From Clonostachys chloroleuca (Eukaryota; Ascomycota; Sordariomycetes; Hypocreales; Bionectriaceae), in contig JBANAY010000003.1 in the NCBI GenBank assembly GCA_037952775.1, positions 27,280,001 to 27,344,000 of the forward strand: a stretch of DNA of 64,000 bases, given 5' to 3'. Positions 56,809-64,000 of this stretch are shown piece after piece. Made by a program: the position numbers and the translations under genes. The notes under the pieces were generated by a model that saw only the letters and a list, made by a program, of their open reading frames with translations, searched no databases and was not told the origin of the DNA. Within the stretch, counting starts at the first letter, position 1; each line of letters starts with the position of its first letter.

Positions 56809-58839
56809 ATGCAGAGGCAAGAATGTGTTGGTGTCAGTGCAGTGACGCGCATGGATCTTTTGCATTGGGTATGACTTTAGCAAGCTTACGGTGATGGCGA
56901 ATGATCTAAATGTAGATAGACGGCGGAGAAGCTGGGTCATTATTAGTCTTAGTCCCACCAAAGATCCAAGAGGTAACATGCGATATTATCTTCCCCTATT
57001 CCCAGCCAACTACTCGTACGTGCTTGTTGGTCCTTGGTCACTTTTGCTCCTGGGTCGGTCCCTGACCTATAGCCGTGCTCTGGCACTAAACTAGTGGAAC
57101 AGCAACTGAATGTCTGCTCCGGGAAGGAGTTCATTCCCCTCAGTCCGAGACCGCCAATTGCTAGGACCAAGGGGCGATGTAATAGGGCCGTCATGATCCT
57201 TGGTTATTATGTAAGTGCTGGGGACGAAAGAGGAGAATGTAAGATTGGTTACTGTCGTGACGTCGATCATGACAACTGTTCTGATGGATCTGTTACCCTA
57301 AAATCCTGTGCTGTTGATTGTTGTTCTCGGACATTGCTCCCATTAAATGGACAGGAAAAAAGTGCGAATATATGATCATTGTAAAGAAGGCGGATGCATT
57401 ATCAGATTAGTCGAATACTTGGTGAAATAAAATACAATGAAGTGTTCTTTTGATTTAGAAAAAAATCTTTACTCTCCCGTAGCATCACCAAATTCAATTC
57501 AGCACACAAACACAACCTCTCCATGCAACGTCGATCATCAAGTTTCATTAATTCGGAAGCGGAATCTTCTTGCCACCGCCTACTCAGATGACATCAATTT
57601 GGAGGAGACTGTCGGTCAGCAGCCGTGGATGCGGCGAGGCGAGAGGCAGTGCGTGCGCGAATAGCAGCAAGCGGAGGGAATCCCTTCTGTTGGTGGAAGT
57701 GAATCATGGCAGCAGCCTGGTTCAACTCGCGAAAGGATAGACCAACGTGGCTCACGCAGCGCTCGGCTCCCGCTCTGCTTGGAGGCGGTGCCAAGGCATA
57801 GAGTAATCAAGAGGACCAACTGGTCGATTACGTGTGTCCTGGTGCAGATGCTTATTATTAGCCCGCCCAAGTCCCCAACACAGGCACGCGTGCCGTAAAT
57901 CCTCATTTGCTCAGGCCGTGCACCGGTCCAGGCCTAATTCCTGAGCGAGGATCTCAAAGCCACGACCCTGGCGATGGGGTTACTGACATTTCTCTGCCAT
58001 GGGACAATGGCTTCTGTGCACAGGGATGGCGGGGATTGCTGGGCCTCAAATAGGTGAGACAGCCAGCGTTGGACAGGGGGGGGGGGGGGGGCAGTTATTT
58101 TCGATCCTTCGACTCCTTGGCACAATCTGACGACAGGCCTTTGTGAAATAAACCAATTTTAGGGGGAGAACATCGTGCTCCAGAGGTACGCGAAGGAATA
58201 TTGTAGATAGTTGCCGGCGACAAGTGCCGTGCTGCAGCCGACGATATAGAACTCGTCTCTCCTTACTGTCACTCGTAGAAGTTGGCCGCATACACGTCGA
58301 TCTCAGGGCGGCTCCTCGTCTAGACGGACGCCAGCCTCTAGCAATGCGCTAAAAATGAAGCTTCTATGGAGAAGTCTGCCGATGGAGTGTTGCACTCCGT
58401 CCGTCTCCGTCTGCACGGGGACAGGGGTCAAGGCCCGCCTCGCTGAGTAGCTGCGACCCCGAGACAAGCTGGGGAATCTTATGGCCATGTCCTACGCATG
58501 GAGGCGGTCATAGTAATACCAACCATGTAGGCTCTGTTGGTAATTTTAGAAGCTTTGCGACATTGGCCCTGTCTGACAGAGAGCCTCCCGAGCTGGTGAG
58601 AACAGGTATTTAAGAGTCCTCCTCCTCAGTCTAGTTGTTCGACTTTCTTTCCTATCCAACCCAACAAAAACAACAAAAAAACACTTTCAGAGCTGGTCTC
58701 TTTCGATTCTTCAAACCTTTTTTATATTTTATTTTTCTGGATCACTGGTTGATTTAGTACCTTAATACTTTTTTATTCTAATAATTTTTCAGTTGTTTTT
58801 GTAACCTTTTTTCAATCACCCCTTACAAAATCATTCAAA
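56809..58839. other. 2.0-kb intergenic region
   Basis: No supported gene. It includes a G16 homopolymer at 58076-58091. The right end is the promoter and 5' UTR of the Lys-rich secreted gene, with a tatttaag box near 58606 and a long AT-rich leader with caacaaaaacaacaaaa. Confidence 0.5.
58076..58091. repeat. G16 homopolymer
   Basis: A run of 16 G lies in noncoding DNA and is prone to length error and G-quadruplex formation. No function is inferred. Confidence 0.9.
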
Positions 58840-59667
58840 ATGGTCAGCTTCACTCAGATCGCCCTTGCTGCTCCCTTCCTCCTCGGCGCCGTCACCGCCG
58901 CTCCCCTCCCCAGCCAGGACCAGAACCTCGCCGTTCGATCCGAGGGCGCCGTCGAGGCCCGCGACATCTCCATTGAGACCCGCGAGCCCAAGAAGGAGCA
59001 CAAGTCTAAGTCCGAGGACTCCGAGACCAAGGAAGAGGAAGACTCCGAGAAGAAGGTCAGCAAGAAGCACCACGGCAAGAAGCACGGCAAGAAGAACAGC
59101 AAGAGCTCCACCAGCTCCGGGGACGACCTGAGCAACAGCTCCAAGGATGTCCTGAAGGGCAAGTTCCAGAAGTTCCTCAAGATCAAGGCCGCCGCCAAGA
59201 AGGCCGAGAAGGAAGCCGCCGACGCCGAGAAGGCCGCCAAGTCCGCCAAGGGCAAGGACAAGGCCTCCAAGGAGAAGATCGCCAAGGAGAAGGCCGCCGT
59301 CGCTAAGAAGGCTACCGCCAGGGCCAAGAAGGCCACCAACACGGCCAAGACCACCCTCAAGGGCCTGAAGAGCAAGCACGCTTCCAAGAAGGCTCACGGC
59401 AAGAAGTCTTCCAAGAAGGCCCACCACAGCAAGAAGCACGGCAAGAAGCACTCCAAGAAGGAGAAGGAGGACAAGGAGAAGCGAGATGAGGAGATGATCG
59501 AAGAGCGCGACGACGAGGAGATGGATGAGCGCAGCCTCGACGACCTCGAGCTGGCCATGCTCGCCCGTGACCTCGACTACGTACACGACATCGACCCTCG
59601 CGACGTCGACGCCGAGTACGAGCTCGAGGTTCGTGACTTCGAGTTCGACGATGAGCTCTACATCTAA
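58840..59667 (+). CDS. Secreted Lys-rich low-complexity protein with acidic C-terminus (275 aa)
   Basis: Single exon with ideal start context (caaaATGG). The signal peptide is MVSFTQIALAAPFLLGAVTA, then APLPSQDQNLAVRSEGAVEARD, with propeptide-like Arg sites. Residues about 50-215 are dominated by Lys, Ala, Ser, Glu and Gly with repeated KKHGKK, SKKAHHSKK and AEKAAKSAKGK-type words, mostly helix- or coil-forming. The C-terminal 60 residues are acidic and contain Arg-Asp steps (MLARDLD, DPRDVD, EVRDFE) and an EKR site. The layout suggests a secreted polycationic protein kept inert by a cleavable acidic tail, but no homologous function is known to me. Codon use is strongly GC3-rich, typical of highly expressed genes. 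Confidence 0.8.
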   Translation: MVSFTQIALAAPFLLGAVTAAPLPSQDQNLAVRSEGAVEARDISIETREPKKEHKSKSEDSETKEEEDSEKKVSKKHHGKKHGKKNSKSSTSSGDDLSNSSKDVLKGKFQKFLKIKAAAKKAEKEAADAEKAAKSAKGKDKASKEKIAKEKAAVAKKATARAKKATNTAKTTLKGLKSKHASKKAHGKKSSKKAHHSKKHGKKHSKKEKEDKEKRDEEMIEERDDEEMDERSLDDLELAMLARDLDYVHDIDPRDVDAEYELEVRDFEFDDELYI

Positions 59668-59947
59668 GCTACCCCTAGATGTAGGTAGCTATCGACCAGT
59701 CTCCTAGCTTCTTTTTCATTTCTTGGGATAATTATACCCCTTCTGCATTGTTTTATCCTGTAATTTGCATAGCGATGGTAGCATGCCCTTTGGCACATAG
59801 AGTCTAGCGATCTTTTGAATTGGAAGATTATTAGTTTAAGAACTTTACCTTTCCCACGCCTTTAACGTGACTTGTCGTCGTAACAAACAGTTAACACATC
59901 CGCCATCACTTAGCTGGTCCTGTCTCAGATGCCAACAACAATATATT

Positions 59948-61189
59948 CTAGCAAATTCCATCGTCCATATAATACTCCATGCTATCCAGCAGCATCCACC
60001 AGCCGGATCTTGGCTGGACTCTTGTGATTGGTGATTCACTTTCCCCTTGCGCCCCTTGCATCGCCACTAATCCTGCAACAACTGTCGTGTGATACGTCTT
60101 CCCTGATCCCATATCCTCCAACTTGATGGGCACATCTGACACAGCGTTAGGTATCGAGTGGCGGGAGATTACAGGGAACGAAACGCCATCCAGCACGAGT
60201 CTTTTGCGATCCACGCCCTGCCCCATTGGAATGTTCACCAAATCCTGGTCAGAGTAGGCATGGATCGGTTTGCCCTCTTCGCTCCAGAAGCAGAACGCCG
60301 TCAGCCATCCTGACAGTGTCGTCACCCCTCCAGAGCCACTCGCGCCCGCAGAGTGACACACCCGCATCCAAAAGTCCTTGATCTCCTGATCATCCGGCCT
60401 GTCAAAGCTTGCAACCATCTTCTCTGCGACTTTCGATAGATACATGCACCACTCTGCAGGCTCGCTCCCATACTTGGAGAACCTCTGGATCCTTGCCGCC
60501 AGCTCCTCCCAATCCTTCTTCTCCCCCTCCAACGTCACGGAAGGGAAACCGCATCCGAACATGACCACGTACTCGAAATATGATTTCATCGTCGCCATCA
60601 GAACCAGCGCCGACACCGTCCGGTCATTTGCCGTCGTGGTGCTGAACTTGGGCAGCAGCCAATCTGAGAGATCCTCGTCTACAAGGTATTTCCTCATCGC
60701 CTGGACGAACTTATCGGACATGACTTCAAAATTGATGTTCTCAAGGGATGCTGGCACCAAGTTGATCGCCAGCGTCTTCTTCCCCTCGTGGCTCACGAAT
60801 ATGTCCCGCAGCTCCTCGGCATTGCCATTGACGTAGAAGCTGAACTGAACGAGAATAGCGAGCCAAACGTCGTCGGGGCGCAGCACGAGGTGCAGGTCCT
60901 GCTCAAAGGCCCGGATGACGCCCTCGACGAAGCCGTTCCCGTAGGGGATGAGGTCCTGGCCGCTCGCGCCATTTCCGAACGGGTTGAGACGGATATCCTC
61001 GAATGACGTCCGCAACACGGGCCGGTCCTCTGGGCCTGGCCGCTTGTTTGTTTGCAGGCCGGGGCTGGGGACGGAAGACTCGAGAGTCCAGGCCCTTGAG
61101 GTGATGGCGAGCAGTTCTTGCGGGGAGCTGACGATGCGGTCTGTGTTTACTCCGACCTTTTCGGGCTGTGGCCGGATGGTGACGGGCAT
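59948..61189 (-). CDS. DUF4419-domain protein (413 aa)
   Basis: Single exon beginning MPVTIRPQPEKVGVNTDRI. The whole length fits DUF4419: SFEDIRLNPFGNGASGQDLI, NGFVEGVIRAFEQDLHLVLRPDDVWLAILVQFSFYVN, FKYGSE-like and KDFWMRVCHSAGASGSGGVTTLSGWLTAFCFW are the conserved blocks. No catalytic function has been assigned to this family, which occurs in fungi, bacteria and animals; it is presumed cytosolic. It is convergent to the Lys-rich gene. Confidence 0.9.
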   Translation of the reverse strand: MPVTIRPQPEKVGVNTDRIVSSPQELLAITSRAWTLESSVPSPGLQTNKRPGPEDRPVLRTSFEDIRLNPFGNGASGQDLIPYGNGFVEGVIRAFEQDLHLVLRPDDVWLAILVQFSFYVNGNAEELRDIFVSHEGKKTLAINLVPASLENINFEVMSDKFVQAMRKYLVDEDLSDWLLPKFSTTTANDRTVSALVLMATMKSYFEYVVMFGCGFPSVTLEGEKKDWEELAARIQRFSKYGSEPAEWCMYLSKVAEKMVASFDRPDDQEIKDFWMRVCHSAGASGSGGVTTLSGWLTAFCFWSEEGKPIHAYSDQDLVNIPMGQGVDRKRLVLDGVSFPVISRHSIPNAVSDVPIKLEDMGSGKTYHTTVVAGLVAMQGAQGESESPITRVQPRSGWWMLLDSMEYYMDDGIC

Positions 61190-63232
61190 TTTCGCTATTC
61201 CACTTGCGCCTTGCGTGTTGTTTACGGAGAATACTACCTTTGAGAGATTTAATCGTACGTGTCACTTCGAAGGTGTATCAAGCTATGCCCATTAGGCTGA
61301 TTTTCTCATGGCTGCCTTGCTTATTTATTAGCGTGAGGGTGATGTTCAGCTCGTTGTTGAAGCGGGGCCTTGCTTTGCTTACTGCTCAGCTTTGGACAAC
61401 TATAATCACAAGACTTTGGCGCTGACGGTGTGCTTCATAATTTGTTTCATTGGGTGTCTCTGTCCTGGCTGGAAGCGATGAGTCTTTGCCGTAAGTAGAT
61501 GTTGCGTCGCATTTCCCTCAACGCTTGGAGGCACTTTCAAGGGTACGCTGGCTCGTTCGCTCTAATAGAAAGGCAGCTGCTTCACGTAGTTGATCAGTCT
61601 CATTACCACAGCATAGGCTTCTGTGGACATCTTTGAATATCCTGTCGCGCTTCGTTATGTTTCTGACCCTTTGGATCTGCTCGTCATGACGGCACGGAGG
61701 ATCTGCTAGCAGGGCAATTTCCGATGTCGGGATATTTCGATGCCGGGATAATGAGAGGAGGAGTAAACAGGATAGAGTCTATGGCCGGCGAGTATAGGGA
61801 GACAGTGGCACCCAGCTTGAACACCGCTTCTGCAAGGTCTGCTACCAGGATGCCTCTGTATTGTAATTTTGTACCCCTGAAGTCTATATCCCGAAAAAGT
61901 CTTAAGACCGAGGAATGAGACACCCGCTTCTACCTGGCTTTGTGGATGGGACGAGGCAAGAACCTGTACCAAAAGCAACCCCGTTGCATGATTTCTATGA
62001 CTGGACCAAGGCTTTTATTCCTCTCCAATTCAGTAGCCACTTGACCTGGTATCCTAGAGATCTACCAGGCTCTTTAATCAACATGAATTTGGCGCTGGCA
62101 AGTGATATACCAGCTATGATGACATGATGTGTTCCGGTTCTCCAAACCAAGTGTAGCTTGACTCCACCGACGACAGGCAAATCTAATTTGGTTGAAAGCC
62201 TCTCTGGGCTGTGCTTGAGAAGTGCAGCAATCTTGGGCTTACCGGAACAGTCTCTTGCGCCGACAGGCTGACATACTTTGATCAGGATAGCAGCGGCCTT
62301 AATGACAAAAATGATGACCCGGAAATATGCGAACCAATACAGGAAGGTATGCCAAAGCCCTTTATCATCCGTAGAGTTGGTCAGGATAAACCAATGGGTT
62401 GCCATTTCTAGCCGATATCTCAGCCGAACCTGGCAAATATTTGGTCAGTCTTGAATACAAAATTTTTCAGCAAGCTTTTAGCATCCCTTGATCAGACTCC
62501 ATTCAGCATTCTCGACCATAATTTCAGCCTAAATTGCCCGTGTTAGGCAAAAATAGTTGTGTTGTTCTTAAAATGCTTGGGAAGGGAAAAGGCCTTTGTG
62601 AAGAGTTCTAAATGCTTACACAAGTTTGGTGTTGCTTTACTCACCGGTTCATATTGTAAATGGATAGCCCCAAGAGAGAGAGAGAGAGATAAAAGTCAAG
62701 TGAAATTGAAGATTGAGTGAGGTGCAGAGATCAACACGCGAAGCTTGCTGGTTGTGTGTCTAGGCTGAGATTCAAAATCTCGCCCATCTTGCAATTAGGC
62801 GGGTTTTAGTTTCTGATCTTCTATGCTTCTCGGTTAATAGTCTCGACAATTATACATTAAGAAGATATTAAATAGGTGTGAATCTGTCCTTGATTGTCAT
62901 CCCGCACACCATATACCAGGTCTCCTAATCACTCGCTCCATGTCCTGCCACCTATTCAAAGCGGAAAACATCAAAAAGATTTTGATTGGTGGGCCAAATT
63001 CTATGTCGACTATGACTCAGATGATTATCTGCATTTAGAAGTAATTAAACAATCTATTTGAGGCCAAACTTGACAGGATGGCGTTGTGAGAGAGACCGCC
63101 GCACGAGGTTGGTGTGTTAAACTATTCTCAAGGACAGTAACGCTGTACATCTTGAAGAATTTATTACCTCCCCAGTAGTTAATCCATTACCCTGTTAGAT
63201 ATCTCACACTCATTCACTCGGAATAACATCCT
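61190..63232. other. 2.0-kb intergenic region
   Basis: No supported gene. A 136-codon minus-strand frame (61995-62405) has a hydrophobic segment (WFAYFRVIIFVIKAAAILI) and may be a relic; a following frame at 61706-61978 does not splice to it cleanly. A short GA repeat lies at about 62677-62688. Confidence 0.4.
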
Positions 63233-64000
63233 CTATTTACGAATAAGCCCAGAGATAGCACTCTCTCGCCAGCTCCAGAGACTAGTCAAAGTAGCACCAG
63301 GCCCAATAACAATGTTACCAAACACCACTGCAAGGGTGGCCTTAACTGCAGCTTGAGTACGGACATACCCATCCCTACGAAGCTGCCAGATAGAGTACAG
63401 ACCGTGGGCCGCAAGAGCGCCCATAGAAAGTAGCATGTCATACTTGAAGAATATGCCAACCTCGGCTGCGCGGTTTGGCAGATTCCAGTTCTTTTCAAAT
63501 GGATTAGGCAGACCACAGAAGATCTTGCCAAGAGAAAGATCGGGATGCGTGTAGATGTACGCCATTGTAACGATGTGGCTGGTGGCTTGGACCAATGTCG
63601 CATACGAGTAGGCTGACTTGAGACCGGCTACGTCGTCGTCACTGTAGATCGCCAGACGCTCCTCTTTGGCCTCTTGCTTCTTTTCCTTTTCAGTCTTGTG
63701 CTTGCCCAAGTTCCTCCACCATCGAAGACCGGCCGAGAACATACTGGTAAGAATGGGCACCATAGGTGGAGCGAATTGCCAAAGAGCGGTCCAGTCCTGC
63801 CAGGCAACCACATTAGAGGGAACCACCATCAGGACAGAGGGCACGAGATATCCCAGAGTAAGGGCCGGAACGAGCGAATTGACAACGTCGGGCTTGACAA
63901 ATCGGTAATGAACACCAGTGTCACTGAGGGAGGAATGGAGGAGAGCCCAGTAAGGGGCGATGTGACCAATCCCCCTCAGCTGAATCAGAGTAAGGAAGAG
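63233..64000 (-). CDS. Polytopic membrane protein, 5' end beyond window (255 aa seen)
   Basis: The frame is open from the stop at 63233 to the window edge, so the N-terminus is missing. Five or more hydrophobic helices are visible: NSLVPALTLGYLVPSVLMVV, LWQFAPPMVPILTSMFSAGL, a segment with TSHIVTMAYIY, YDMLLSMGALAAHGLYSIW and TLAVVFGNIVIGPGATLTSL. A charged cytosolic loop (GKHKTEKEKKQEAKEE) lies between the second and third. The pattern is reminiscent of fungal integral membrane proteins encoded in terpenoid metabolite clusters, but I cannot name the family. The neighbouring genes needed to test this lie outside the window. Confidence 0.7.
   Translation of the reverse strand, partial: LFLTLIQLRGIGHIAPYWALLHSSLSDTGVHYRFVKPDVVNSLVPALTLGYLVPSVLMVVPSNVVAWQDWTALWQFAPPMVPILTSMFSAGLRWWRNLGKHKTEKEKKQEAKEERLAIYSDDDVAGLKSAYSYATLVQATSHIVTMAYIYTHPDLSLGKIFCGLPNPFEKNWNLPNRAAEVGIFFKYDMLLSMGALAAHGLYSIWQLRRDGYVRTQAAVKATLAVVFGNIVIGPGATLTSLWSWRESAISGLIRK

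Noticed and set aside
58831..59586. 251-codon Leu/Gly/Val-rich frame on the minus strand
   Set aside because: It is the antisense of the Lys-rich secreted gene; AAG codons read as CTT/CTC Leu, and it has no independent start context or domain.
61706..62405. Two minus-strand frames that might form a spliced gene
   Set aside because: No GT-AG junction joins them in phase and no known motif is present.

Overview
The window is nuclear DNA of a filamentous ascomycete (Pezizomycotina, most likely Sordariomycetes or a near relative). The evidence is short introns (about 45-150 bp) with GTRNGT donors, CTAAC/CTGAC branch sites and YAG acceptors. The gene content also fits: Zn(II)2Cys6 regulators, a HET-domain protein, a GH23-type secreted lysozyme-like protein, a KRE2/KTR mannosyltransferase, MFS transport, DUF4419 and 2EXR proteins. 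Gene density is moderate (about 20 intact or near-intact genes plus 2 pseudogenes) and intergenic gaps reach 2.7 kb. No rRNA, tRNA, CRISPR or intact transposon was recognised.

Layout. 1-3.5 kb: no convincing gene. 3.5-8 kb: a metallo-beta-lactamase-fold enzyme divergent from a Zn2Cys6 regulator, then a secreted GH23-like protein. 10.4-12.2 kb: an 83-bp tandem duplication, then an F-box/LRR-like gene. 12.8-16.7 kb: a 792-aa homeodomain + C2H2 transcription factor with a GC-AG intron, divergent from a GNAT acetyltransferase. 17.6-19.0 kb: a five-exon membrane protein. 20-25.8 kb: a decayed 2EXR gene, an intact HET gene and a decayed secreted S33 peptidase. 26.6-30.3 kb: RTG2-like Ppx/GppA protein (one apparent frameshift) and pyrroline-5-carboxylate reductase. 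31.3-40.1 kb: a 76-aa two-exon gene, an MFS transporter, a membrane/F-box/Cys-rich fusion gene, a small predicted myristoylated PPxY protein, and a 78-aa membrane protein behind a large compound microsatellite. 41.2-48.4 kb: a GT15 mannosyltransferase (one apparent frameshift), a repeat-bearing Kex2-type secreted prepropeptide, an alpha/beta hydrolase and a second Zn2Cys6 regulator. 48.5-56.8 kb: BTB protein, DJ-1/PfpI protein and a second MBL-fold enzyme. 58.8-64 kb: a secreted Lys-rich protein with an acidic tail, a DUF4419 protein, and a polytopic membrane protein that runs off the window.

The most interesting items are the Kex2-type repeat precursor at 43.8 kb with a regulator and hydrolase beside it, the Lys-rich secreted precursor at 58.8 kb, and the membrane/F-box fusion with a stop-free 63-bp intron. 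Two apparently essential or housekeeping genes each carry one single-base disruption in a short homopolymer. That pattern looks more like consensus error than decay, whereas the S33 and 2EXR loci carry several independent lesions and look genuinely dead.
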